A stretch of 64,000 nucleotides of DNA from Cordia subcordata (taxonomy: Eukaryota; Streptophyta; Magnoliopsida; Boraginales; Cordiaceae): assembly GCA_028554755.1 (NCBI GenBank), contig JAPTOF010000020.1:9263501-9327500 (forward strand). The letters are read 5' to 3'. The notes under the pieces are model-generated. The model was given only the letters and a program-made list of their open reading frames with translations. It had not been told where the DNA came from and made no database searches. The translations under genes were made by a program, and so were the position numbers. Below, one piece after another: positions 1 through 11,720 of the stretch. Each line of letters begins with the position of its first letter. The stretch's first letter is position 1.

Positions 1-54
1 AGCACGTCTTCCAAGAAGAGCCTTCCGCCTAAAGAACTCTTTGAGGATCTCCGC

Positions 55-1340
55 TGGTGCCGCGACCGTTATATTTTTTATGGTTTGTGTAATGTAGATA
101 ATCATATATATGGTCAAAAGTGAAATATTTTGATCAACTAAAAAAAATTAATAATGCTAATTTTTTTCTAATAAAAATTCATAAGATTCAAATAAAAATG
201 TCAAAAGTCGATAAACATATTTATTTTTATTTTAAAACAATTTTGAATTAAAATTGAGATTAACTACAAAAAAACAAATAGAATACTGAAAAATGTAGAA
301 GCAACAACATGATACTATCTCATCCAAGTAATAAATAAAAATAAAAATGAAACATTTAGCCCACATATCAAGCAAATAAAACCTCACGTAGCATCCCAAC
401 TTCTCAAAATTGAAAAGAAATCTATACTTACTATCATAGGGGTGATAAGTGCTTGTACATTCGGATCCCTCACGGCAAGGCTCTAATCACATGGGACACA
501 TTTTGTACTTAAAACTAACATGAAATCTCCATGTAGATAATGACTTCTACCAAGTTTTCAGTTTCTTGATTGTTAGTGGTGTGTGACTAGCTCGCCCTAT
601 TCCGAGACTTAAGGCCCTAGGAGGAGCAAGCCCTTGGCCCAATCACAAGTGGTATCAGAGCTAGATTTGCGACTCAACAGCAAGGAGTAGGGACAATGAC
701 ACTAGTAAGGAGGCTGTCATGCAACAACTATGGTTGGTGCGTCTATCATTGTTGCTTGACTTGCGGTGCTTGTGTTTGTGACAAGCAATGAAAATGTTGC
801 AGAAGAGGCATAGTTGCTTGGTTTGCTATGAGAGAGAACAGATTAGGTGGGGGTGGTTTGTCACCAGGGTAACAATTGCCTTTACCCTAGATCCTTCACC
901 ACGAGGTTCTAGCTACAAGGGGCATAGTTTGTGCTTGAAACTAATGTAAAATGTTCTCGTAAGTAATAAGCTTTTGCCTAGTTTTCCATATTAGTTGGCC
1001 TTTGTCGCGAGGTCTAAGACCCTAGGCGGGCTAGGCCTCTAGTCCTATCATATGTTACATTGTGAAAACATTGAAAAAAATGAAGAAAAAATTATGGGAT
1101 CCCACATGACACTAATGTTAAAAGTTAAAAGATTAGTTTATTTTAAATTTTTTTTAATTAATTTATCAATGGTCATAAAAGTGACTAATTAATAAAAAAA
1201 TAAATGAAATACAAAAAAATAGAGAAGCAACCAAAGGATACCACGTGGTTGTTTTACTCGAGCACCAAATAAAAAGGAAAACAAAGATGCCCTTTAGCAA
1301 TAAAAGAAAAAGAAAAGAAGAAGTGAAGAAACAGAAGAAC
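55..1340. repeat. Diverged copy of the region upstream of the GDSL-like gene
   Basis: Positions about 55-430 and 1060-1340 align by eye, in the same orientation, with 5265-5650 and 5675-5925, which lie upstream of GDSL-like copy 1. Shared stretches include the 'tttgtgtaatgtagat' area, the 'cccaact-ctcaaaattga' area and the 'ttgaaaaaaatgaag' area. The 430-1060 gap is filled here by a TRIM-like insertion that copy 1's flank lacks. No coding region is supported. The first 60 bases (plus-strand frame starting at base 1) read open, but too little is visible to call an exon. This suggests another member of the duplicated unit beyond the left edge. Confidence 0.55.
440..1050 (+). mobile_element. Candidate TRIM (miniature LTR retrotransposon), degraded
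   Basis: Two diverged direct repeats, about 445-647 and 870-1050, share an ordered set of blocks ('gatcc-tca-', 'acttaaaactaa' versus 'gcttgaaactaa', 'cctagg-gg-c-agg'). Directly after the first, at about 650-663, is TGGTATCAGAGCT, the complement of the 3' end of initiator tRNA-Met used as primer binding site. A purine-rich run (about 846-856) precedes the second repeat. The internal part is only about 220 bp with no ORF, as in TRIMs. The related flank at 5650-5675 lacks the insertion, so it serves as an empty site. The exact ends and target duplication could not be fixed. Confidence 0.5.
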
Positions 1341-1646
1341 AATCTATCTATATATCTACGTAACATATATGAGATCAAGCCTCAAACCTACAAAGATGAC
1401 ACATAAGCAAATGTAAAAGAGAATACAAGTTATTTGTATACTTTCGTAAATGTAATGTACAAGGTGAAAAAAATCATTAATTTTCAAGCATTAAAAGAAT
1501 TCAAAATACAAATTGAATCATAAATCAAAAGAACTAAAAGAGGAAAAAAGTCTATATCTATATCTATGGCTATCTATATAAGCGATTAATTTTCAAATAT
1601 TGAAAAAATCAAAATACAAATAACATATATAAAATCAAAACATTTT

Positions 1647-1935
1647 CTTCCCTATTTTTCATTAAAACAAATTAATAGTGTTTATTTGTTTATTCCAACA
1701 ATGCCTTGAACTTAAGACCCATAAAAGAATTTTTAATTTGATTTTATTTCAATTACAATTATTAAAAAATATTGAATTAGAATTAATAGTCTTCCCTATT
1801 TTTTCATTAAAAGAAATTAATAGTGTTTATTTGTTTATTCCCACAATGACTTGAACTTAAGACCCATAAAAGAATTTTTAATTTGAATTTATTTCAATTA
1901 CAATTATTAAAAGAATATTGAATTAGAATTAAAAT
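1647..1935. repeat. Tandem duplication, two copies of about 144 bp
   Basis: 1647-1790 and 1791-1935 are nearly identical. Both run from 'cttccctattttt' through 'acttaagacccataaaag' to 'attgaattagaatta'. The copies differ by only a few substitutions and small indels, so the duplication is recent compared with surrounding repeats. No gene is visible in it. Confidence 0.85.
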
Positions 1936-2169
1936 TTTCAAAGAAAATTTACTTTAGAATTATAAAATGACAACTTAATTTTATTTTTTGGGATATGATC
2001 GTTGTTCTGGATTAGAATTTAGAATTTAAACGAGGGAAATAGAATGCAATATAGAATTTTGAATTTTTGTAATTAGAATTGGACTCTTTTCTAAAATAAA
2101 GAATTAAAATTTAAAAAAATACCTATTGAAAATTGACCCACGCAAAGCATGGATCTTAAAATTGCTTGC

Positions 2170-3010
2170 AGTTAATCTATATAAAGTTATACTTTATCAA
2201 CATTTTATGATGCTTTAGTAGATGTGATTTTATAATTTATTCAATTTTTGCGGGTGATCTACTAAATAATTTTCAATATTAACCAATTTATATAATCATA
2301 TCAAGTCTCTAATGTTTTCGGTTTTATTTTTTAAGTAAGCTCTCATTGTTTTGAAATATCCAGATCAATTCCAATTATTCCTGCCATTAATATTTAACTA
2401 AAAATGTCTAAAATAACTTTACCAACTTGACGAACTAAAATATTTTATTTAATTATAGACTATTATAAAAAAAAGATTATTGAAATCAGTCACTAGATTA
2501 GTCGAACGAATGTTAATATTCATAATTTTGAATGTGAGGATATCGTATTTATAGGATGTTTAAAAAATAAAAACTCACCAAAACACTAAGTTGAATAAGT
2601 GATTATTTTTCTCATTAATTAGTTTTCAAATATTACTATTTTGATATATAAATCCAAAAAGTTAGTCATCTAATTCATTAACTCGTTATTTTCAATTATT
2701 CCCCAAGTGAGAAGGTTATGTGTGATGGTAAATTCATCATGACAAACAAGCCAAGCCAAGAAACCATGTTTAGGATTGTGGTCTATAAACCCAGTAGTAC
2801 TGTGCCGAGCACAGGAGGACGTCCATGCTTTGGTAAAGGACAATGCCCCCGTTAAAACCGTATGTGCCCAATGGAAACTGTTCACCATCATTTGGTTTCA
2901 AGCATAGCAAGGGAAAGGGATTAAAGAATAGCTTAAATGTTTGAAACTACCTTCTTCATAGGTGACATTCAGAGATTGGGTTGGGACTTTCGGAAAAAAA
3001 AATTAAAAAA
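2170..3010. other. Intergenic AT-rich stretch, nothing recognised
   Basis: The stretch holds only short open frames. The 73-codon minus frame at 2670-2891 resembles no family I recognise and has no flanking splice or promoter signals that I would defend. Confidence 0.6.
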
Positions 3011-3143
3011 ACCTCATCATTTTTGCTGTAAATATTATTTGTTTGATTTTTAAAAAAGCTTACACTCTAGAAAAATAAACTCAAGTTCAGTTTTTTCTAG
3101 CGACTAAAAATCTTAACTTGTCAAAAAAGTAATTTTTTCAAAG

Positions 3144-3440
3144 TTATAGTAGAAAATTCTTTAATAAAAAAGTCCATCCAAACTCCTCAATTTTTCCAAG
3201 TCCAACTAGCATCACTTGGGATCTATCCGAGCTCCAAATACGTTGGTCTTTGATGTGAGAAGTATGCACCCATTTATTCCATAAGTTCTCGCTTATAAAG
3301 TACATTCTCCAAAAGAGTTTGCAAGAAACCACAAGATTGACTTCTCTCAGAGGATGAAACCTAATCCACCCTCCTCCTTTGGTAAACGAACCTTTTTCCG
3401 TAGAACCTTCCCACATTATTGTATAGTTAGTGAGGTTCAT
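3144..3440 (-). pseudogene. LINE (non-LTR retrotransposon) reverse-transcriptase C-terminal fragment
   Basis: The minus frame contains the block 'GGGWIRFHPLREVNLVVSCK' followed by LFWRM, ENLWNKWV and a lysine-rich end. This is the 'GGLGIRSLREvNlAlLxKWLWR...LW' segment that lies after the catalytic core in plant L1-type reverse transcriptases. Only about 100 residues survive, with no catalytic motif (no F/YxDD). A close copy sits at 19055-19372 on the plus strand, so the fragment was present before the GDSL-like unit was duplicated and inverted. It is a molecular fossil rather than a gene. Confidence 0.7.
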
Positions 3441-4098
3441 AGGTTCAAGAAAATTGTATGTTATATATAGTGTAATGAACTCTACAATGACTGGGTTCTT
3501 AATCGATTATATTTCATAGGTTTATAGGTTCATGAAAGTTGTATGTAACTAATGTACATTTTGTGTTTGTTTTTCCTTCCGTTAACAAACATAAAAGAAT
3601 AGAGTAGATAGAAAAAAGATCAAGTTAGTGATACTCTGTATAACAGAGTTATCCTTAGGTGTTGTACGCAAGAGGACTGTATGCAATATTTGTTTCCCTC
3701 GTCGATTAATTTTGGTAATTGAACATGATCCGAAAAATATCACACTAAAATTGGCACACTATTTTGAAGCATCAAACAAATGCGTGATGACATCAAATCA
3801 TATATATGTAGAGAATTTAATCAACAAGATCAATAGAAAAACTGTTTTTTTTAAGAAAGTAGCTGGACCAATTGGTTGCCTACATACACTCGTATCAAAT
3901 ATCAAGTTGCGACGTAGTTCTATTTTAGTAATACAAAAAACTGCTATACAATTGAACACCAAAACTGTAAGCTGGTACTGAGGTTGAGAAGTACTCCTTA
4001 ATTTTTTGTAATTATCAGCTAGAAGCATCTGTCAGCATCAGTTGTCTTTCCAATGTAGTAGCCTTTGTCAACGTAAGAAGCTTTAGACGAGAAGAGCA

Positions 4099-4950
4099 TC
4101 AGTTCCCAAGTTGAAAAAAGTCGCAATCTCTTGCCTTGGCGAATTCGAGTGCTGATTGAGTAAAACCTCTCTCGTCCATCTTGTAGTAGTCTGCGTACAC
4201 AATGTGAACCTCGGGAAATTCCGACTTTAATTCGACAAGTGCCTGTTGAAGACGATGGTTGTGGAGTAATGCAAAGTCGTCCAGCCGGTTGGGGGTGAGC
4301 ACTAGTTCCCGAAATTCTTGAAGAGATCCCAAACGTGGAAGTCCAGAAACAAGAAGATTAGAGGCACCATCACGAATCAACTCCCTTAATAGATTTTTTA
4401 TGGTTGTAACAAGTGGTGGGACGAATACGGAGACATCATCCGGCGATTCTCCTTGGGAGAAAGCTTGACTGTAATCGGCAATTGCGGGTTGATCGACGAA
4501 GAAAAGAGCCCCTCGAAGCTTCTCCACACGCTCTTGGTATGGCATGATTAATCTTGCATCAACAAGGTCCAGAAAGTCATCGATTTGAGACTCGAGAGAA
4601 GTTTCAACCGCAGGGGGAGGTTGGGTTCTGATTCTAGTGAAGAAGCTAGTTTTCTTAACGGTGGCTCCGGGGGCAGCGAAGCTTGCGCCGCCAGACATGA
4701 AATCTGCTGCTTCCTTGTATGAATCAGGAGAAGGGAGCTTGAAGGCAGAGGCAACATCATCAACTGCCATCACCAAACCATTGGAAATTGAAGAGATTCC
4801 CTCTCCAAAAGTATAAAGTACGTTGAAATCACATCGTTTCATCATGCCTTGTGCAGGAGGAGATTTCAAGACTCGTGCATGTGATATTGTTGCGAACAAT
4901 GACAACAATATCACGACAAGTAACGAACAACGGAGAAGAAAAGGTGCCAT
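4099..4950 (-). CDS. Secreted GDSL/SGNH-hydrolase-like protein lacking catalytic residues, copy 1
   Basis: The 283-residue ORF has a signal peptide (residues 1-25, hydrophobic, ending SHA). The fold is recognisably that of plant GDSL esterases of the acetylajmalan-esterase/At1g28580 type: block II 'FMSGGASFAAPGAT' (84-97), the 'LFFV...DY-AF-QG' stretch (149-167), 'LLVSGLPRLGSL' (199-210) and 'HIVYADYY' (249-256). Catalytic parts are missing. The GDSL motif reads FGEGI (48-52), so the nucleophile Ser is Gly. The block III Asn is Ala (PAIADY, 155-160). The ORF stops about 27 residues after ADYY, before the DxxH block, so it is about 90 residues short of the family length. It is intronless, whereas relatives usually have introns. 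TATA box at 5068-5076. Product probably secreted; function unknown, and hydrolase activity is unlikely. Confidence 0.75.
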   Translation of the reverse strand: MAPFLLRCSLLVVILLSLFATISHARVLKSPPAQGMMKRCDFNVLYTFGEGISSISNGLVMAVDDVASAFKLPSPDSYKEAADFMSGGASFAAPGATVKKTSFFTRIRTQPPPAVETSLESQIDDFLDLVDARLIMPYQERVEKLRGALFFVDQPAIADYSQAFSQGESPDDVSVFVPPLVTTIKNLLRELIRDGASNLLVSGLPRLGSLQEFRELVLTPNRLDDFALLHNHRLQQALVELKSEFPEVHIVYADYYKMDERGFTQSALEFAKARDCDFFQLGN

Positions 4951-5067
4951 GAAAAAGTGCTGGAAACTGCAAGGCGAAGGCTGAAAGCTGAAATTTGCAA
5001 TGGCAATGAAGAAGAGAACTGTATACGTTGGTTTAATTAGGGTTGCCTCCTCCTTCGCACGGAATTA

Positions 5068-5076
5068 TATTTATAG
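5068..5076 (-). promoter_or_regulatory. TATA box of GDSL-like copy 1
   Basis: CTATAAATA on the minus strand, 118 bases upstream of the ATG. The same box is kept in copy 2 (17109-17116) and, detached from its coding body, in copy 3 (17718-17726). Confidence 0.55.
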
Positions 5077-5079
5077 AGG

Positions 5080-6370
5080 AGCAAGATTGGGATGAAAGCT
5101 AACTACATTAATCTAGTTGAATTGGATTTTGCTTGGCCTCTACTACAGATACTCGGTTTCCTAATTTTTTTCCTAATCATAATCCTATTTGGAATTGGAA
5201 GTTTGGATTGGATTTGGCACCAAATTTGGCCGCCTTCAAGGTGATATTCTTTCTTTGACCAAAAAATTGAAAACATGTTATTATGTCGTTTGTGTAATAT
5301 AGATATCTTATATATGATTAAAACTGAAACAATTTTATATATTAAAGAATTTAATAATGTATTGACATTTTTTTTCTAATTAAACATTCATGAAATTTAG
5401 AATAAAAAGTTTAAAAGTCAAACAATTAATTTGCTCTAATTTTTTTTTCATTAGTTATATCATAAAATTGAGTTGTACTATTCAAAAAAATAAATAAATG
5501 AAAAAAAGTAAACAAGTAACACATGTTGCCACGAAATATTCCATCCAAGTATTAGATAAAAACCACAAAAATAAATAATCCCACATATCCAACGAAAAGA
5601 ATCACTCAGGTGACACCCCAACTCCTCAAAATTGACAAGAATAATCTGCTTTAGTATTTACCACTAAGAAAAGATTGAAAAAAATGAAGGAAAAACACGG
5701 GATTCCACATAACACTAAGGTTAAAAGTTAAAACATTAGTCAATCTTTTAAAATTTTATTGATCAATTTATCAATACTAAAAACATTGATAAAATATTAA
5801 GAAATAAATGAAATGTACAAAAAATAAGAAAGCAACCAAGGCATGCGAGATGGTATCTTAGCCAATCTTTAAATTAAAAAATAAATAAAGACTCACTTTA
5901 GCAATAAAAGGAGAAAAAGAGAGGAAGAACTAACACATGAATTTTCTAGAGAAAAAGATTTAACTGAGGGGGTGATAGATGACATCCTACTCAATCTTTT
6001 TCATGTATATAAAGATTTTAAAATGATCTATTTAGTACAATGATTAAAGATTAGAATTTGAAGACCAAAGTTCAAATTTTTTTAGCAAAATTGTAATGCT
6101 ATTGTGTTAATTAATTAATAGAGTTTTAATAAACAGGGGTTTTCATTTCCTTTTACCCCGTTGAGCTTGTTGACCGGTGCCTCATAGGGGCTGGCGGAGT
6201 TTTTTACATTTGTGTGCTTGGTGTTACTTTAATACTAGGTAAAAGATAGAAGTAAGGATAGTGATTTTTCTTTTTTTTTTTTTTTTTTTTGTGCAAGTAA
6301 GATTTTGTATTAAAAAAAAAGATACTACTATATATAATATATAAAGTGAACAAAAGGTGGAAAGCCTTAT
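5080..6370. other. Upstream region of GDSL-like copy 1, no gene
   Basis: AT-rich DNA with repeated homology to 55-1340 (5265-5925) and to 17330-17480 (5270-5400). A 22-24 base poly-T tract lies at about 6268-6291. No coding potential is seen. Confidence 0.6.
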
Positions 6371-6943
6371 ATAAGTAGGGGTGAGCAGAATTCGGTTACT
6401 AACCGAAAATCAAACCAAAATAGCAATTCGGTTCAGTTATTTGGTATTTTAGTTCTGTTCCAGTTATTAAAATTTAAATTTTTGGTGTTCGGTTCTGGTC
6501 CTGTTTATTGTTTTAAAAATTTGGTTCATAATCGAAATATTTAAACGATGTCGTTTTGCATTTTTAGTAATAGGTTAATTTAGTTTTTACTTTAAAGAAT
6601 TCACTCAATCAAATTTTCAAAAGGCTATTTAGAGAAAAGCCCTAGCCCCTCATCACTGTTCTCTGCCTTTGCTCCGTTGGTTCAGCTCCTCGTTGAATCT
6701 CGTCCCTCATCTTGCCCAGATGCTCCTTACTCTCTCAGACGTCGTGGCTCATCCCCCTTAAGCACTCAACCCTTACAACCTCACTCCTCATTTATTATAT
6801 TGTTCCTTTTTGTATCTTGTTGTAGTAGTAATGTTTACTTTAAACACTTCTGCATTTGTTCCTTTTCATTATCACAATCATTGCCTCTTAGGTACAAAGG
6901 ACAAGCCTATAACAGCATTATTACTTGGTGTGGTTGTTCACCA

Positions 6944-7123
6944 TGTAAAGAGTAATTTCCATATGTCTCAAGGAATGAATGGTACATGATTTATATACAT
7001 GATTGCAATCACGCTAGGAGGATTTGATCTAACGGCTAATTCTATAATTAGAGAAGTTGACTTTATACATATGGAAGTGCAATATTGAGTTGCCTTATGA
7101 AGGAGATTCTGATATCCTTGACA
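6944..7123 (-). repeat. 3' LTR of the nested Copia
   Basis: 180 bp, TG...CA, nearly identical to 11541-11720. It lies next to the polypurine tract, which makes it the 3' LTR on the minus strand. Confidence 0.93.
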
Positions 7124-10100
7124 CCCCCCATAAGCTGATGGGGTAGGAAGCACATGAAGCTTGTCTCGAAGAATATAAAATCTTGCACGTAGGAAAGGCT
7201 TAGTAAAAATGTCTGCGAGCTGTTGAGTAGTGTGAAGATATTGAAGGTGGAAGAGACCCTTACGAACTTTATCACGGATGAAGTGAATATCGATTTCTAT
7301 ATGCTTGCTACATTGATGAACAATGGGATTTGTGGCCATATACATGGCGCTGATATTGTTGCAATAGATTATTGGTTTGGTGGAGTACAGCACCCTAAGA
7401 AATTGTATAATATGTAGGACCCAAATGAGTTCAGAGGTTAGAGCAGCAAGGGCCCTATATTCGGCCTCAGAGCTAGATTTAGAGACTATTTGTTGTTTCT
7501 TTGAAGCCCATGTGATAAGGTTGTTGTTCAGAGTGATAGCAAACCCAGTAGTAGATCGGCTTGTGTCGGGGCAGCCGGCCCAATCAGCAACACCATAGCC
7601 AGAAAGTGAGAAATTTGTGATGGGCTGTAAGAGAAGGCCATGTTCTATTGTGGCTTTAACATATCAGAGAATTCTTTTGCCAGCTTCAAGATAGGTTGTG
7701 CGTGGGGCGTGTATGAATTGGCAGATAGAGTTGACCGCATAGGAGATATCTGGTCTAGTCATAGTGAGATATTGAAGGGATCCCATGAGTTGTCGAAATG
7801 TAGTGGGATCATGGAGTGGTTAACCATCAGTGGAGTTCAACTTTTGAGATGAGATTGGAGTGGAGATAGGCTTGGCACCATCCATGCTAAATTGAGTTAG
7901 GATTTGTAGAGCATATTTTGCCTGAGAGAGAAATAGACCATTAGCGGAGTTAGTTACGTCCATACCCAAGAAATAGTGTAAGGGGCCTAGGTCTTTCATG
8001 GCAAATTCTTTTGAGAGTGTGTGAATTAAGTCAGCAACATGAGTATGTGAGCTACCAGTGATGATGATGTCATCGACATATATAAAAAGAATAATAGTAT
8101 GAGTAGGAGAATGCTGGACAAATAAGCTTGCATCATGATGTGAATTTAAGAAACCACATTTTTATAAGAAAGTGCTGAACCGTTGAAACCATGCTCTCAA
8201 AGCTTGTTTAAGACCATATAGGGACTTATTCAATTTGCATACATGTTGGGGAAACTGGGGATCAATGAAGCCAGGGGGTTGTTGCATAAAAATAGTTTCT
8301 GAAAGTTCACCATGTAATAAAGCATTTTTAACATCAAGTTGATGGAGGGGCCATTTTTGAGAAAGTGCTAGAGTTAAAACTAATCAAATAGTACCGGGGC
8401 GCACGATTGGACTAAAAGTTTCATTAAAATCACGTCCAGGTTGTTGATTATATCCTTTTGCAACTAATCGGGCTTTGTAACGCTCAATAGAGCCATCTGA
8501 TTTTTGTTTGATACGGTAAACCCATTTACATCCTATACTATTCATAGAAGGTTCTTTAGGGACTAAGGTCCATGTTTTATTGTGTATAAGGGAATTAAAT
8601 TCTTCACTCATAGCAGTACACCAAAGCGGGTTTGTTTTGGCTTGAGTATAACTGGTGGGTTCAACGGGAAGAGATTGAAGTGCAGATATGAGACATTGAG
8701 AAATAGGATATTTTGAAAAATAAGTTTTTGGTTTGCATGTTCCATCCATATTTCGCGTAATCATGTGATGAGTGTGGGAAGTGTTGGTGTCACGATTAGG
8801 GGGAAGTAAAGAAGAATGAGAGTCAGGAGAAAGACATACCTCAGTAGGAGAAGGTGTGCTATCGGTACTTACCGCAACATTGGTAGGGACCTGATCACGA
8901 GGAGATGAGCTCGGGACTGCTGGTGCATTAAAAGGTGATGGGAGTATGTCATTATTAAGGGGAGTTAGGGAGAAGTGTTAATAATGGGGGAAATGGGATG
9001 GGGTAGTGTGTTATGGGAGCTAGGGGTCACGGGGTTGGGTTTGGCAGTATGAGGTTATGTATGAGATAGTTCATTTCGTAGGGCAGTGGTAATATGATTT
9101 AGAGTTGATGTTGGGAATTTTGTGAGGGAAAAATGAGGAGTACTGAGGGCTGAAGTATTTTGAGGAGAAAAATTATAAAACTCATTTTCAATAAATATAA
9201 CATGGTGTGACATAATAATTTTCTTAGTTTGAGGATTAAAACATTTATATCCTTTATGTTGCGGGCTATACCCAAGAAAAATGCATTGACAACTTTTAAA
9301 ATCTAATTTTGATCTACCAAGAGGAGTTAAACATGGATAACAAATTGCACCAAAAACTCGTAACTCATTATAACTTGGTTTAAGATTAAAAAAATTTTCA
9401 TAGGGAGATATATTGCGAAGAAGAGGGGTTGGCATTCTATTGATTAAAAAAACTACCATAGAAAATGCGTAAGTCCAAAAATGTTAGGTAATCCACAGTG
9501 GGCAAGAAGAGTCAAACCAGTTTCGACGATATGACGATGTTTGCGTTCAGCGATACCGTTCTGTTCTGGGGCGCCTAGGCATGAGAGTTGGTGAATAATC
9601 CCATGCTTTTGAAAGAGAATTTGATTTTGTCGATTGACAAATTCTCCTCCTCTATCAGGTTGAAAATACTTTATAGTAGTGTTACATTGATTTTGCATCA
9701 TAGTTATAAAGTCAGGCAAAATAGTACAGACATCAGATTTGCGCGTAAGGGGATAAAACCAAGAAAAACGGCTATACTCATCAATAAGAACTAAATAATA
9801 ATGAAAACTATCATAAGAGGGAACAGGGGAAGGGCCCCAAACATCACAATAAATAGTATGTAATAAAAACAGAGCATTCAAAGTTCGAGGGGGAAAGGGG
9901 AGTTTATGATTTTTGCCATATTGGCAACTTCGACAAGTCGTACTGCTATTAATAGAAATAGGTAAAGCGAGTTCTTTGTGAATAGACGCCAAAGTACGAT
10001 TTGAGGGGTGTCCTAATCGAGCATGCCAAGTATCGAAGAACACTTTATTCGCAATATATGCCTACTTCCGGGATGGAAAGAGCCGATAAAGGCCATCATC

Positions 10101-11403
10101 AACTGTCCCTTGATGGAGGGTTTGATGTGTCTTCATGTCCTTAATAACAAAACCAATAGCAGTTAAACTCTTTTGTTATTTGAGCAATAGATAGTAAATT
10201 ATTTGCTAAAGATGGGACAATTAAAACATGACTATTAAAAATAGAACCACGATTTAACGGGATAGAGGAATAGCCAGTGTGAGTAATAGATAGATTGTCA
10301 CCATTACCAATCATAATTTTGTCATGACTGGAGTATGAGTGTTTACTTGTAACGTCAGTGGTGGTAGGGACCATGTTGTGTGTCGCTCCAGAATCAACGT
10401 ACCATGATGAATTAGTGGGTTCTTTGACATTGAGGGCAGAGAAGGCTTTGGTGGTGGACTTAATGAGTTCATCGAGAGCCCAGCAAGTGTTTACTTTGTG
10501 GTATGGATGGCCACAGCGACAGCATACCACGGAAGCATCCGAACGTCCTCTTCCACGTGAACGCCCTCCTCGGCCTCGACGGCCCCCGCCATTATTATGC
10601 GTGAGAGAATTATTAACGGACGAAGAAGACTTACCAGGAGAAGAGCGAACTAGAGTAGTAGCCGCATGAGTTGGCTTCATGGTGCTGTAGGAGTAACGTG
10701 CTTGGGCAGAGAAAGTTGCAGTCTTGTCCATGTGTGCAGTGGCTTGAAGACGAAGCTCATAGTCTAAGAGTAATCCACACACCTCAGTAAATGTAGGCGA
10801 GAGAGGGCGAGAGTTGATAGCAGCAATTATTGGGTTGAATTCAGCCCCTAGTCCTCTAAGTGTCCAGAGAATGAGATCATCATCGTCAATGGCTTTGCCT
10901 GCGCTAAAGAGAGCAACAGAAAGAGATTTAACTTGCTAAATAAAAGAATGAATAGATTGGCTTCCCTTTTGAATGGATTGAAGTTCCAGTTTAAGATGCT
11001 GGATGCGTGCGCGAGAGTGTGCGCCATATAGAGTTTTAAGTGTTGTCCAAACATCACGGGAAAATTGTTTGTCAACGACTTGAGAGAGAGCAGCATCCGA
11101 CAGGGAGGTAAGAAGCCATCCAAGAAGCATTTGGTCAAGTCTTTGCAATTGGATAAGATGAGAGGACGATTTTGAAGGACAAGGTATCGAGCCATCAATG
11201 AAACCCAGAAGGCCATAGCAGCGAAGTATCGGAAGAAGTCGTGCTTTCCAAAGGAGGAAATTTTCGCTCGTTAACTTGAGTGATATTTCTTGTTGAATGA
11301 AATCCAGCTTCGGAAGAGCATCATGAGTGGCCGAGCTATTTTTGGCTGGAGAAGAGAAGTGGGATTCAGTTGTTGTAGTTTCAATTGTGTTTGAAGTAGC
11401 CAT
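6968..11403 (-). pseudogene. Copia gag-pol polyprotein, broken by stops and frameshifts
   Basis: Domains in order on the minus strand: gag (11403-10936, then 10936-10500); zinc knuckle of C-x2-C-x4-H-x4-C type (CCRCGHPYHKVNTC, near 10520); aspartic protease DSGA (near 10390); integrase zinc region (H-x3-H...C-x2-C) and core with D, D and E (10043-9453, 9459-9055); reverse transcriptase (8764-8384, KARLVAKGYNQ) with a YVDD active site near 8065; and RNase H (about 7600-7130, ending IFTKPF). A stop interrupts gag near 10936, and several frame changes occur through integrase and reverse transcriptase. The copy therefore cannot encode a full polyprotein, although its LTRs are young. Confidence 0.88.
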
Positions 11404-11540
11404 GAGTAGTAACCAAAAAAAAAAAGATGCAGAAATGAAGATGTTAGATAATGTCGTAATGGTGTAAGGCAGCGGCGGAAGTCATGGAAGGCAAAAAAAA
11501 ATTTTCCAGGAAGAATATACCCTAAGCTGCTCTGATACCA

Positions 11541-11720
11541 TGTAAAGAGTAATTTTCCATATGTCTCAAGGAATGAATGGTACATGATTTATATACATGA
11601 TTGCAATCAGCTAGGAGGATTTGATCTAACGGCTAATTCTATAATTAGAGAAGTTGACTTTATACATATGGAAGTGCAATATTGAGTTGCCTTATGAAGG
11701 AGATTCTGATATCCTTGACA
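11541..11720 (-). repeat. 5' LTR of the nested Copia
   Basis: 180 bp, directly adjoining the initiator tRNA-Met primer binding site (11529-11540). It differs from the other LTR by small indels, for example an extra T near 11555 and a lost base near 11608. Confidence 0.93.

Larger units (their letters stand above)
3015..5076 (-). repeat. Duplicated unit, copy 1 (inverted partner at 17485-19520)
   Basis: This unit contains GDSL-like copy 1, its 3' flank and the LINE fragment. From 4802 down to about 3015 it matches 17727 up to about 19520 on the opposite strand. 4836-5076 matches 17485-17726 in the same orientation. A more diverged match to the gene and 3' flank (about 3600-5076) is found at about 15660-17116. 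Confidence 0.85.
6944..11720 (-). mobile_element. Complete small Ty1/Copia retrotransposon with 180-bp LTRs (Ale/Retrofit-like)
   Basis: Two 180-bp LTRs (6944-7123, 11541-11720) start TG and end CA and differ by only a few bases. They are flanked by a perfect 5-bp target duplication CACCA (6939-6943, 11721-11725). The coding strand is minus. The primer binding site (complement of GCTCTGATACCA, 11529-11540) abuts the right LTR, and a polypurine tract (minus TTATGGGGGG, 7124-7133) abuts the left one. Length 4777 bp. Short LTRs and a single gag-pol fit the Ale/Retrofit group, but the clade needs a tree. Near-identical LTRs indicate a recent insertion. Confidence 0.93.

Noticed and set aside
650..665. 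Start of a full-length LTR retrotransposon on the plus strand
   Set aside because: A tRNA-Met primer site is present, but no gag or pol follows. A miniature element fits better.
3628..3981. 117-codon plus ORF downstream of GDSL-like copy 1
   Set aside because: It is in the 3' flank of the duplicated unit. The corresponding stretch in copies 2 and 3 is not open, so conservation does not support coding.
6677..6955. 92-codon plus ORF as a host gene
   Set aside because: It lies inside a non-autonomous hAT element, runs into the Copia LTR, and shows no recognisable domain.
10358..10669. 103-codon arginine/proline-rich plus ORF
   Set aside because: Shadow of the Copia gag glycine/arginine-rich region on the other strand.
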